Below, one piece after another: positions 46,029 to 54,199 of a stretch of DNA of 64,000 nucleotides. The stretch is taken from NCBI RefSeq assembly GCF_001598495.1, contig NZ_BCZB01000013.1:31263-95262 (forward strand). Direction: 5' to 3'. A model generated the notes under the pieces. It searched no databases and was not told the origin of the DNA. It saw only the letters and a program-made list of their open reading frames with translations. The position numbers and the translations under genes are program-made. Every line of letters starts with the position of its first letter. Positions within the stretch are counted from its first letter, which is position 1. This stretch comes from Neokomagataea thailandica NBRC 106555 (lineage in GTDB: Bacteria; Pseudomonadota; Alphaproteobacteria; Acetobacterales; Acetobacteraceae).

Positions 46029-46855
46029 AGATTACGGTTCTCGGTTGTGGTGGCTCAGCAGGTGTTCCCATGCTTGGTGGTGTGGAGGGCTCCTTGACAG
46101 GGTTATGGGGGCGCTGTGATCCTCAAAACCCACGCAATCGTAGAACACGGTCTTCTATCGTTATTGAAGGGGATGAGCCGTATTATCCAGACACGATGAA
46201 TGGTGCCGGTGAGGGGGGCTTTCGTCTCTTGGTGGATTCAGGGCCGGACTTTAGAAGTCAGATGCTGGATCATGGGTTGAGTCGTGTTGATGCTGTGTTG
46301 TTTACGCATCCTCATAGCGATCATACGAGTGGCTTGGATGAGTTGCGTTCTATCAACCGTGTTTTGAAGGCCGCTTTGCCGCTTTATGCGCGGCAAGATG
46401 TGCTGGATGAACTCAAGCAGCGCTTTGAATATGCATTCACGCCATGGACTGGGCCCGGATACTTCCGGCCGGTTTTTGATGAGCATTTGGTGCATGCGGG
46501 GGATACGCTCTTTCTGCCGGGGCTTCAGGTGAAATTGTTTGAGCAACGTCATGGTAAGATCACGACTGTCGGCATGCGTTTAGGGGACTTCGCTTATTGT
46601 ACAGATGTTGAAACCCTTTCAGAAGATGCGCTGATTGCGCTGGAAGGGGTTGATACCTGGCTTGTCGATTGTTTCCAGTACAAAGAGCATCCGGCCCATG
46701 GTTGGTTGGAGCGTGTTTTGGAATGGCGTGAGCGTATTGGTGCGCGGCGTACGATTTTGACGCATATGGGTCCGGAGATGGATTACGAGACGTTGTGTCG
46801 TGATCTCCCGCAGGGTGTTGAGCCTGCTTATGATGGTATGGTGATCACACTCTAA
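46025..46855 (+). CDS. MBL-fold metallo-hydrolase (PhnP-like)
   Basis: The 276-residue protein is a metallo-beta-lactamase fold hydrolase with the GCGGSAGVP opening and the metal motif THPHSDHTSGLDEL (HxHxDH). It also has YCTDVE and the C-terminal LTHMG histidine. The pattern resembles PhnP cyclic phosphodiesterases and RNase Z-like relatives. The start is a GTG overlapping the tatD stop. Its substrate in the metG-tatD operon is unknown. It is the last gene of the run from rlpA, and the next 488 bases are non-coding. Confidence 0.92.
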   Translation: MKITVLGCGGSAGVPMLGGVEGSLTGLWGRCDPQNPRNRRTRSSIVIEGDEPYYPDTMNGAGEGGFRLLVDSGPDFRSQMLDHGLSRVDAVLFTHPHSDHTSGLDELRSINRVLKAALPLYARQDVLDELKQRFEYAFTPWTGPGYFRPVFDEHLVHAGDTLFLPGLQVKLFEQRHGKITTVGMRLGDFAYCTDVETLSEDALIALEGVDTWLVDCFQYKEHPAHGWLERVLEWRERIGARRTILTHMGPEMDYETLCRDLPQGVEPAYDGMVITL

Positions 46856-46914
46856 ATGGCTAAGGAATTGGCGTATTTTCGTGAGAAAATGGCTGATTTC
46901 TCATATATCAGTTG

Positions 46915-46932
46915 GCATAATATATATTATGC
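46915..46932. promoter_or_regulatory. perfect 18-base AT-rich palindrome
   Basis: GCATAATATATATTATGC is its own reverse complement. It contains -10-like elements on both strands. It may be an operator or part of a promoter upstream of the peptide transporter. Confidence 0.55.
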
Positions 46933-47090
46933 GACAAACCTCGATCTGAAAAATATACCCTTTCCTCGGTGTATTCCATTATCTCTGTCCGTGCATACGC
47001 TGGTTATAGCTGCAACTGATATTCGTTTTGATCGTATGGCTTCAAAATGGAGCTGTTTATTGGCTTGGTTTGATGGGAATGTCTGATTAA

Positions 47091-47255
47091 TGGCATTTTG
47101 CCATAGGTTCTTTATGGGGCGAATTCGTACTTTAGGACAAAATGCCACAACGCTATCAGTGGCAAAATGCCATTGGATAATTTATGGCATTTTGCCACTC
47201 TCGTAAAAGTGACTTGTGGCATTTTGTCCTAATTGGTGCGTGTGGCATTTTGCCA
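47091..47255. repeat. array of six TGGCATTTTGCCA-type palindromes
   Basis: Six 13-base units occur at 47091-47103, 47135-47147, 47160-47172, 47185-47197, 47217-47229 and 47243-47255. Four are perfect TGGCA-TTT-TGCCA palindromes (on one strand or the other). Units 2 and 5 are the variant GGACAAAATGCCA and its exact reverse complement. Units 3 and 4 sit in a 16-base perfect inverted repeat (47158-47173 with 47184-47199, 10-base loop). Units 2 and 5 sit in a 17-base perfect inverted repeat (47132-47148 with 47216-47232) enclosing it. Unit centres are 44, 25, 25, 32 and 26 bases apart. The array ends 88 bases before the peptide transporter start. A cooperative operator or a MITE-like element are the main readings. 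Confidence 0.9.
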
Positions 47256-47343
47256 TTCATCTCCCCTCCCTCTTTACCTCTCTGCAGGTTCCACCTACGG
47301 ACATGCTCTGCATGTTTTATCCCTGCTGGACCGAGGAACTCCC

Positions 47344-48744
47344 TTGAGCGAATTACCAATTGAAGGTGTGACGGCAGAACGCCGCGCTGCACCTATGATG
47401 ACGACTGGCCCGCAATTGTTTGGCCATCCATTGGGTTTGTGGTTTTTGATTGCTACAGAAGTCTGCGTTGCGTTTTCGCAGTATGGGTTGCAGTCCATCT
47501 TTGTGTTGTATTTGACCAACGCATTGTTGCAGCCCGGTCACATTGAGCATGTGGTTGGTTTTGGTGCTTTGGCGGCCTGCGTGAAAGCTATTTACGCACC
47601 AATTGGCACGAAAGCGATGGCTGCGGGTATTACGGGCCTTTTCCTAACGCTGATTTTCGCTGTTCCTTTGTTAGGTGGCATTGTTGCGGATCGGCTATTG
47701 GGGCGAACGCGGACGATTATTCTGGGTGTGGTTTTGCTCACCTGCGGGCATTTACTCATGTCCTTTGAGTGGAGCTTTGTGTTTGCACTGATTTGCTTGA
47801 TTGCGGGATTTGGTGCTGCAGGCGGCATGAAGGCGCAAATCGGTGGGCTGTATGCGGTTGATGACCCTCGCCGTTCCGAAGCGTATCAGTATTTTCAATT
47901 GCTCTTCCAGACGGCCCCCATTGTCTCCCCTCTTATCTGCGGTGCTTTGGCTGCATATGCGTGGCACTGGGGTTTCTTAGCCGCAGGTTTGGGAATGTTG
48001 GTAGGCATGGTGATTTATTTGGCTGGCCTGAAATGGCTGCCGACTGAGGCGCCGCTCAAGGAGCGTAAAACAATACGCGTAGCTTTGACCCGACAAGAGC
48101 GCCGTTCGGCGATTGGGTTAGTTTTGATTCTGCCAGTTTTAGCTTTGGCCGCCCTGCCCAATCAGGAAATTTTTGATGGGTACATGCTCTGGGCGCAGGA
48201 GCATTATCAACTCAAGCTGTTTGGTTGGGATTTTCCGGTCAGTAGTCTTATTTCTTTAGATGCCGTGATTAGCACGTTAACGGCCATATGGGTGCTGGCT
48301 TTCTGGCGTTGGTATGCACGTTTTTGGAAAGATCCGGCTGAGATTACCAAGGTGGCGATTAGTACAATTATCGCAGGATTTGGTCCTTTATGTCTTATCG
48401 TGGGGGAAATTTTTTCACCGGGTATGCATGCGATGAGTCCGCTTTGGGGAATTGCGTTCCATACGTTTAATGATATTGGCTTTGGCATGAATTACGCGAT
48501 TGGGATGGCGATGTTCTCACGCGTTGCGCCAGCGAGCTTGAATACTATTTTGGTCGCCGCTTTTGTGCTTCATCTTGCGGTAGCGAATTTGATTGTTGGT
48601 AAGCTTTCCACGTTGATTGACCGTATTCCAGACTTAACGTTCTGGTGGTTACATACGGGGGCGGCATTTGCCGGGGGAGCTGTGCTGCTTGTATGTGCGA
48701 TTTTCTTTAAGGATGTCTTTGATCCGACAGGGAAAGACGCTTAA
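47344..48744 (+). CDS. POT/PTR2 family proton-dependent peptide transporter
   Basis: About 466 residues with 12-14 hydrophobic segments. POT features include the early ATEVCVAFSQYGLQSIFVLYL helix (in place of the usual ExxERFxxY), GGIVADRLLGRTRTI after helix 3, and LPNQEIFDGYMLWAQEH. These transporters import di- and tripeptides with protons across the inner membrane. The frame is open back into the palindrome array, but the best start is TTG 47344, which has GAGGAA five bases upstream. ATG 47395 is the alternative and lacks a ribosome site. A strong terminator follows. Confidence 0.87.
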   Translation: MSELPIEGVTAERRAAPMMTTGPQLFGHPLGLWFLIATEVCVAFSQYGLQSIFVLYLTNALLQPGHIEHVVGFGALAACVKAIYAPIGTKAMAAGITGLFLTLIFAVPLLGGIVADRLLGRTRTIILGVVLLTCGHLLMSFEWSFVFALICLIAGFGAAGGMKAQIGGLYAVDDPRRSEAYQYFQLLFQTAPIVSPLICGALAAYAWHWGFLAAGLGMLVGMVIYLAGLKWLPTEAPLKERKTIRVALTRQERRSAIGLVLILPVLALAALPNQEIFDGYMLWAQEHYQLKLFGWDFPVSSLISLDAVISTLTAIWVLAFWRWYARFWKDPAEITKVAISTIIAGFGPLCLIVGEIFSPGMHAMSPLWGIAFHTFNDIGFGMNYAIGMAMFSRVAPASLNTILVAAFVLHLAVANLIVGKLSTLIDRIPDLTFWWLHTGAAFAGGAVLLVCAIFFKDVFDPTGKDA

Positions 48745-48751
48745 GCAGATT

Positions 48752-48782
48752 AAAAGCCCCGCTCTCAGAGCGGGGCTTTTTT
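48752..48782. terminator. bidirectional intrinsic terminator after POT transporter
   Basis: AAAAGCCCCGCTC (48752-48764) and GAGCGGGGCTTTT (48768-48780) form a perfect 13-pair stem with a three-base loop and flanking T- and A-runs. It ends the transporter and the convergent antiporter transcripts. Confidence 0.95.
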
Positions 48783-51354
48783 ATGAGGGATTGGGATGAA
48801 TGAGGTTCTTGATGTCATGCGTCGGGGCGAGACGACTTCCTTCATCCGTATGAACGACATAGGCTTCGAGCGTGCCTTCTGAGCGCATGGCGCTGCGGGC
48901 TAGAACTGTACGGCGCACAATGGGGTAGTGGTGGACCATTTTCTCAAAAATGGGGCGTGGAATGGCCAAAAGATGCCCGAATTGGAGTGAACGTACTGTG
49001 CCGGGGATGCGGCTATTTTCGAGAATAGAGGTAGCGCCGATGAGGTCGCCACTACCAAAAAGGATGTCCTGCTCTCCTAAGTGAGCCTCTGCTAGGCCCG
49101 CGACCTGTGCATAGACAACGCTTGGATTTTGCCCGCGCCGAAAGAGTATCTCTCCCGGGGAAACAAATTGCAGAGACACGCGGCGCGAGAGTTTGCTGAG
49201 CACGGCATCAGGTACGCCGTTAAAAGCTGCAAAAGCACGGAGGCGTTGTTCGATACCGCTTTTTAAGTTGAAGCGTAGAGGTGTATTGAGGCGTTCACGG
49301 CGTGTTTCGATGCTACGGTGGAGTTCTCGGTGGACTTCTTCCGAAATGAGATTGTCAGCGGCCAATGCGCCATATTCTTCATCTTCAAGACGAAGTGCGA
49401 TCTGGCGTAAAATCCGGCTTTCCAGTGCTTCAGAATAACCGGAATAATGTAAGCGCAGGGTTTCGAGGGCGTCATCAAGCAGTTTGCGTTGCCGGCCTAG
49501 GACTTCTGAGACGATTTCGGTGATGCGAGGGCCTAAAGTAGGTTCTAGGCGCTGGCGTACAAAGCGCTGCAAAGAGAGTGACACCAGATGGGCGATGATC
49601 AACATCTCAAAGCGCTCCATCATGCAGGCGATGAGTGGCTGATCAATATGTAAATGGCTATGCAGTGCTTGTGCGATGCGAAAGCGCAATGTGGGTTTCA
49701 GGCGTTTTTTCAGTGCGCGGACATAGCCATAGCGCCCTTCTAAATGTGCGCCATCAGCCATAGATTCCGCCGTGCGGAGTAGTGTTTCCATTACGCGGCG
49801 TGAGAGGCCCTGAATACGGAAGAGGTCTAGCAGTAAAGAGCGCTCTTGGTTGGCAAGGGTAATGAGCGCGATGTTTACGCGTGCGCGGTCCCCCAAAACG
49901 GTTTCAAAATTATTAGCCGCCCTCTCCCGTTCAGCGCGTTTTTCAATGCGACTGATAACGCCATTGCGGGTTTTTTCGCTAAAGCCCAGTTCATCCGAGA
50001 TTTGGCGCGTGCGTTCTGCCACGGTGCCGAGGCCGATAGCGAGGATCTGCTGCCGAATAGCTTGATCAACGGGTGAGAGTTGGTCAAGCTTGAGAAATAA
50101 GACTAGGGAGCGCAGGGTTGTTCCGTTCACCAGCAGTGTAATGAGGACAAAGCCGGTAGCGATAATCCCGATGAAATGTGCGACGGGGCTTGAGACGTTC
50201 TGGTTTTCTGTCACCGCGAGGGCGAGTGCTAGGGTAATGGCGCCGCGCAATCCGCCCCAGACCATGGTGAGTTTAAAGGGTGTAGGAACGGCGGGAGAAA
50301 GTTTGGTGATTGCTAGAAGTGGGAGCATGCCGAAGACGACGGCAGCACGCGCTAGAAGCCCTGCTACGGAGGCAATGAGAATTAAGACACAGTCCCAACG
50401 GGTCATGCCAATCATTAAACGCGGGACGAGCATAGAGGCGAGTAAAAAGACGAGAGAACCAGCCCAATAAACGAGATGTTCCCACATTTCGTTGAGGGAG
50501 CGCCATACCTGTGGGCGGAAGGTGGATGGGCCATAAGCAGAGATGGTCAAGCCTGCGGCGGCTGTAGCGACAACGCCAGAGAAGCCCAGTAATTCATCAC
50601 ATAAAATATAAACCGTATAGGGCAAGGCGAGTGTTAGGGTGATTTCCGCGGCTGCGGAGCCGCCTAGTCCGGCAATGAGCAATAAAGTGAGGCGTGCAAG
50701 GCAGATGCCAACAACGATGGCTCCACCAAACGCCGTCAGGAATTCAAGGGCTGCGTCACCGAGTTGGATGTGCTGATGGGCTGTTTCAGCAGTGAGCAGA
50801 ATTGTGAAAATAGCAATAGCCGCAGCGTCATTGAGGAGCGCCTCCCCCTCAACGAGGCGTGTCAGGCGGGATGCGGCCCCGATTTCACGGAAGATGCCCG
50901 CCACGGCGGATGGGTCCGTCGTTGCGACGATAGAGCCCAGCAGCAAACACACGACGAGGCTTTGTCCGGCAAATGGGTATAGAGCGAAGCCAATGGTTGC
51001 TGTTGAGACGATCACCGCGACTACGGCTAGAAGCAGGACGGTTGCGGTTTCTTGTGCAAGGCGCCGGACATCAATGCCCATGGCCCCGTGAAAGACAAGA
51101 ATGGGCAAGAAGATGAGTAGGAAGGCTTCACTATTAATGGGAAAATAAATGAGGGCTTCAGCCGCACCATCCAGCAAGTCTGTGGCTGATGAACGAATGA
51201 TAAGCGAAGCCGCGCCACCTAAGATAATCCCAACGAGAGCGAGAAGAACAGCCTCAGAAATGACGAGTTTCTTCGCCAATGGCTGAATAAGGCTTACCAG
51301 CGTGAGCAGGAACGCGAGCGCGAGAAGAATGGCTGCGAGCCCGGTCACCATCAT
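48781..51354 (-). CDS. CPA1 sodium/proton antiporter with C-terminal cNMP-binding-like domain
   Basis: The 857-residue protein has a membrane half of about 12 helices (residues 1-430) with the CPA1 motif VEGEALLNDAAAIAIF, whose ND pair forms the ion site, and VWGGLRGAITLALALAV. A long helical cytosolic region (about 430-715) resembles plant SOS1-type exchangers. The last 140 residues form a cyclic-nucleotide-binding fold (LQFVSPGEILFRRGQNP, FGSGDLIGATSIL). The phosphate-binding cassette lacks the usual G-E and R residues (GATSILENSRIPGTV), so true cNMP binding is doubtful. It probably exports sodium or potassium for pH and salt balance. Confidence 0.9.
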   Translation of the reverse strand: MMVTGLAAILLALAFLLTLVSLIQPLAKKLVISEAVLLALVGIILGGAASLIIRSSATDLLDGAAEALIYFPINSEAFLLIFLPILVFHGAMGIDVRRLAQETATVLLLAVVAVIVSTATIGFALYPFAGQSLVVCLLLGSIVATTDPSAVAGIFREIGAASRLTRLVEGEALLNDAAAIAIFTILLTAETAHQHIQLGDAALEFLTAFGGAIVVGICLARLTLLLIAGLGGSAAAEITLTLALPYTVYILCDELLGFSGVVATAAAGLTISAYGPSTFRPQVWRSLNEMWEHLVYWAGSLVFLLASMLVPRLMIGMTRWDCVLILIASVAGLLARAAVVFGMLPLLAITKLSPAVPTPFKLTMVWGGLRGAITLALALAVTENQNVSSPVAHFIGIIATGFVLITLLVNGTTLRSLVLFLKLDQLSPVDQAIRQQILAIGLGTVAERTRQISDELGFSEKTRNGVISRIEKRAERERAANNFETVLGDRARVNIALITLANQERSLLLDLFRIQGLSRRVMETLLRTAESMADGAHLEGRYGYVRALKKRLKPTLRFRIAQALHSHLHIDQPLIACMMERFEMLIIAHLVSLSLQRFVRQRLEPTLGPRITEIVSEVLGRQRKLLDDALETLRLHYSGYSEALESRILRQIALRLEDEEYGALAADNLISEEVHRELHRSIETRRERLNTPLRFNLKSGIEQRLRAFAAFNGVPDAVLSKLSRRVSLQFVSPGEILFRRGQNPSVVYAQVAGLAEAHLGEQDILFGSGDLIGATSILENSRIPGTVRSLQFGHLLAIPRPIFEKMVHHYPIVRRTVLARSAMRSEGTLEAYVVHTDEGSRLAPTHDIKNLIHPNPS

Positions 51355-51485
51355 AATCCTATCTTCTCCGTCTCAGTGTGAATATGTCTTACACCCTAAT
51401 GGGCCCCGGTATCGCGGGGAAGTCTTGTTTGCAGGAGATCACGTCAATTCCGGGGCAAGACTGTGTTAGAATGTGGATGATAGCG

Positions 51486-52103
51486 TCAAACGGCATCTGC
51501 TGCTTGTAGCCAACGCTGAACTTGGGTTTCGGGTTCATCATGCCGGATAAAATTACTGACGGCTGAGACACTGTCGGCACCGGCTTTTAAACATTCTGGC
51601 ATACGCTCTAGCGTAATGCCACCAATGGCAACTAGAGGAATAGAACCGCAGAGGCTACGCCATTCGGTTAATTTAGCGACGCCTTGAGGGCCAAAGGCCA
51701 TTTTTTTGAGTGTGGTTTCCCAAATGGGGCCGAGGGCTACGTAATCAGGTTTGCAGGCGAGAGCGCGCTCTAGCTCTGGGTGAGAATGGGTGGAAAGGCC
51801 AAAGGCGATCTTGGCTGCGCGAATGGCGTCTAGGTCTGCGGTATCCAGATCTTCTTGGCCCAAGTGCACCCAAGGGTAGCCAAGCTCAAGAGCCAGTTCC
51901 CAATAGTCATTCAGCACCAGTGTGACATTATGACGGGCAGCAAGGGACAGCCCTTCTTCTGCCTGTGCACGGAGATCTTCAGCAGACAGGTTTTTCAGGC
52001 GTAATTGAATAAATCGTGCGCCAGCACTGCCGAGGCGTTCGACCCAGCGTGGATGGTCAACGATGGGGTAAATGCGGGATGGTAAAGCAGATGCGGTTTT
52101 CAT
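51486..52103 (-). CDS. thiE: thiamin-phosphate synthase ThiE
   Basis: ThiE joins HMP-diphosphate and the thiazole phosphate to thiamin phosphate. The TIM-barrel protein of 205 residues has [37 protein letters not shown], and [11 protein letters not shown] (family form GPIFPTxTK is altered), plus [11 protein letters not shown]. The ATG overlaps the thiG stop (ATGA). It is the last gene of thiO-thiS-thiG-thiE. A 131-base gap to the antiporter follows. Confidence 0.92.
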   Translation of the reverse strand: MKTASALPSRIYPIVDHPRWVERLGSAGARFIQLRLKNLSAEDLRAQAEEGLSLAARHNVTLVLNDYWELALELGYPWVHLGQEDLDTADLDAIRAAKIAFGLSTHSHPELERALACKPDYVALGPIWETTLKKMAFGPQGVAKLTEWRSLCGSIPLVAIGGITLERMPECLKAGADSVSAVSNFIRHDEPETQVQRWLQAADAV

Positions 52104-52879
52104 TCGACAGCGAGCCCCCGGGCAAGTCCAAGTGTTGGGGTGGAAGGAACAGCCATATCACGTTCCTCAATAGGTTGTGCAGCATAGCCGGCTAATCCTG
52201 CCTCACAAGCGAGGCGGAAGGCCTCTCCCATACGGACAGGGTTACCGGCTTTAGCGACAGCCGTATTGATGAGAACGGCATCGAAGCCGAGCTCAAAGGC
52301 CATGGCAGCGTGTGAAGGGCGACCGATCCCGGCATCAATCACCATGGGGGTGTTTGGGAAGTGCGCGCGTAATGCCCGGAGGCCAAACACATTATTCAGG
52401 CCGCGCCCTGAGCCAATAGGTGCCCCCCATGGCATCAGGACTTCGGCACCAGCTTTTAGCAGGCGCTCTGCGGTGACGAGATCTTCAGTTGTGTAGGGAA
52501 ACACTTTGAAGCCGTCTTCTGTGAGGATGCGTGTGGCTTCGACAAGGCCAAACACATCGGGTTGAAGCAAGTCCCCCTGCCCGATGATTTCGAGTTTTAC
52601 CCAGTCTGTACCAAAGACTTCACGTGCCATATGTGCGGTTGTGACGGCTTCACGAACGCCATGGCAGCCGGCGGTATTGGGAAGAATATGCACCCCAAGG
52701 CTTTTGACTAAAGACCAGAATGCCTGTCCTGCTTGTGCTCCTGCGGCTTCACGGCGTAACGACACGGTGACGACGGAGGCTCCGGAGGCCTCCACCGACT
52801 GTGCAAGAAGTGCCGGGCTGTCATACTGCGCCGTGCCGAGCATGAGGCGCGAGGAGAGTTGTGTCCCGTAAAATTCCAT
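52100..52879 (-). CDS. thiG: thiazole synthase ThiG
   Basis: ThiG builds the thiazole phosphate ring from deoxyxylulose phosphate, dehydroglycine and ThiS-thiocarboxylate. The 259-residue barrel shows [35 protein letters not shown], the phosphate loop [19 protein letters not shown], and [14 protein letters not shown]. It begins 2 bases after the thiS stop and overlaps thiE. Glycine oxidase ThiO upstream provides dehydroglycine by the aerobic route. Confidence 0.97.
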   Translation of the reverse strand: MEFYGTQLSSRLMLGTAQYDSPALLAQSVEASGASVVTVSLRREAAGAQAGQAFWSLVKSLGVHILPNTAGCHGVREAVTTAHMAREVFGTDWVKLEIIGQGDLLQPDVFGLVEATRILTEDGFKVFPYTTEDLVTAERLLKAGAEVLMPWGAPIGSGRGLNNVFGLRALRAHFPNTPMVIDAGIGRPSHAAMAFELGFDAVLINTAVAKAGNPVRMGEAFRLACEAGLAGYAAQPIEERDMAVPSTPTLGLARGLAVE

Positions 52880-52881
52880 GG

Positions 52882-53079
52882 TCAGCCCCCCTGCATTGGT
52901 GCGAGGACCTCGAGCGAGGCACCTTCAATGATGGTCACGGTATCACGTTGGCTGGCGGGTATGAAGGTGCCGTTCACTGCGGTGGCAATGCGTGCGCCGC
53001 CATAGCCAAGTTCATTCAGGATGGTCGCGAGAGTGGTGTTCGTAACATCACGCTGTTCATCATTGACCAAGATACGCAT
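52882..53079 (-). CDS. thiS: sulfur carrier protein ThiS
   Basis: A 65-residue ubiquitin-like carrier ending in GG (LAPMQGG). The C-terminal glycine is adenylated and converted to a thiocarboxylate to deliver sulfur to ThiG. Position directly between thiO and thiG fits. ThiF, its activating enzyme, is not in the window. Confidence 0.93.
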   Translation of the reverse strand: MRILVNDEQRDVTNTTLATILNELGYGGARIATAVNGTFIPASQRDTVTIIEGASLEVLAPMQGG

Positions 53080-53104
53080 AATGAAAAACTCTCCTCAGAC
53101 CGTA

Positions 53105-54085
53105 TTAAGCGGCAGTGCCGAAGATAATATCACAGATTTGTTGTGCCCGATGCGGGGAGAGAAGAAAGCCATGTCGGTACATACCATTGAGGGTAATATG
53201 GCGTCCGTTCTGTCGAATGCGCGGGACATTATCATCAAAGGCAGGGCGGCGGCCTGCATTTGCTTCAAGGATTTCAGCATCTGCAAAGGCGGGGTGCAAC
53301 GTATAGGCTGCGTTGAGTAAGTCCGTAATGGAGCGGACGGTCATCCCGCGTTTATCATCACTTTCAATCATGGTAGCCCCCACCATGAAAACTTTGTCAT
53401 CACGCGGTACGATATAAATGGGAATGCGTGGGTGCAACATGCGGACTGGGCGGTGCAGTGTTACGTCGAGGCATTTTAGCAGAAGCATTTCACCACGGAC
53501 GCAGCGCAGGCGTGTTTTGAGGTCTGGGTCGTGGGTTCGGGCATCAATGCCGGTGCAATCAATGATCCAATCAAAATCGGTATTCTGAGGTTCTAGGCCG
53601 TTGAGTGTCAGAGTATGCCCTTGTGAGATGAGGCGTTCAGCGAGTGTGCTGAGGGCTTTTCGGGCATCCACATGAGCTTCTGTGGGGAAGTAGAGCGCGC
53701 GCTCGAAACGTCCTGTGAGGTCAGGCTCTAATTCCGCAATGCGTGGGCCTGAAATGGTTTCAAAATGGCGCGTGCGGCGTCCAAATCGTGCGATTTCTGG
53801 TGTGTCCCGTGCGGGAGCGACGACGAGGCTGCCGTTATGGGTTGTGCTGGGGACGTGTTCGCTCCACCAAGCGATGGAATGAGCGCTATCACGCGTGACT
53901 TCCTCTGGTGCGGCTTCGGCCTCACACCATGGTGTGAGCATACCGCCTGCATGCCATGACGCCCCTGCCCCAATGCGTCCGGCTCGGTCGTAAAGAGTAA
54001 TGTCAGCGCCGCGATCTGCGAGAGAAACGGCGGTGACAAGACCGGCAACGCCGGCCCCGCGAACGAGAATTTTGGGCTTTGTCAT
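53105..54085 (-). CDS. thiO: glycine oxidase ThiO (FAD-dependent)
   Basis: ThiO oxidises glycine to dehydroglycine for the aerobic thiazole pathway. The protein of about 326 residues has the dinucleotide fold ILVRGAGVAGLVTAVSLADRG, the GAGASWHAGGMLTPW active-site region, and the C-terminal NGMYRHGFLLSPH FAD-contacting segment. The frame extends to 54160, but ATG 54085 has AAGGAG eight bases upstream and matches the family. I see no THI-box riboswitch in the 114 bases upstream. Confidence 0.93.
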   Translation of the reverse strand: MTKPKILVRGAGVAGLVTAVSLADRGADITLYDRAGRIGAGASWHAGGMLTPWCEAEAAPEEVTRDSAHSIAWWSEHVPSTTHNGSLVVAPARDTPEIARFGRRTRHFETISGPRIAELEPDLTGRFERALYFPTEAHVDARKALSTLAERLISQGHTLTLNGLEPQNTDFDWIIDCTGIDARTHDPDLKTRLRCVRGEMLLLKCLDVTLHRPVRMLHPRIPIYIVPRDDKVFMVGATMIESDDKRGMTVRSITDLLNAAYTLHPAFADAEILEANAGRRPAFDDNVPRIRQNGRHITLNGMYRHGFLLSPHRAQQICDIIFGTAA

Positions 54086-54199
54086 AAGGTGCACTCCTTG
54101 ATGCAGGATTGCGCGCTTCTGGGCCGAACAAGGCCGCAAGGGCGTGGTGTTGTGACGCAAAGTTGTAGGCCGGTCCGTCGCGCGATCCTAGTGCAACAT

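Larger units (their letters stand above)
46856..47343. other. 488-base non-coding region rich in palindromes
   Basis: This is the longest gap in the window. It holds, from left to right, a GAGAAA/TTTCTC dyad (46883-46902), an 18-base palindrome, a six-copy palindrome array, an ACATGC/GCATGT dyad at 47301-47315, and the ribosome binding site (GAGGAA) of the POT transporter. A 76-codon frame beginning right after the MBL stop (46856-47086) resembles no family and is not supported as a gene. A sigma-70 promoter for the transporter must lie here, but I find no clean match. Confidence 0.7.

Noticed and set aside
46856..47086. 76-codon frame directly after the MBL hydrolase stop
   Set aside because: It has no ribosome binding site, no family resemblance, and runs through the AT-rich palindrome. 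I treat the region as regulatory.
47091..47255. Palindrome array considered as a CRISPR array
   Set aside because: Units are 13 bases, palindromic, in both orientations and irregularly spaced, with no cas genes nearby.
47091..47255. Palindrome array considered as replication-origin iterons
   Set aside because: No dnaA, repABC or parAB gene is near, and the units are inverted palindromes rather than direct iterons.
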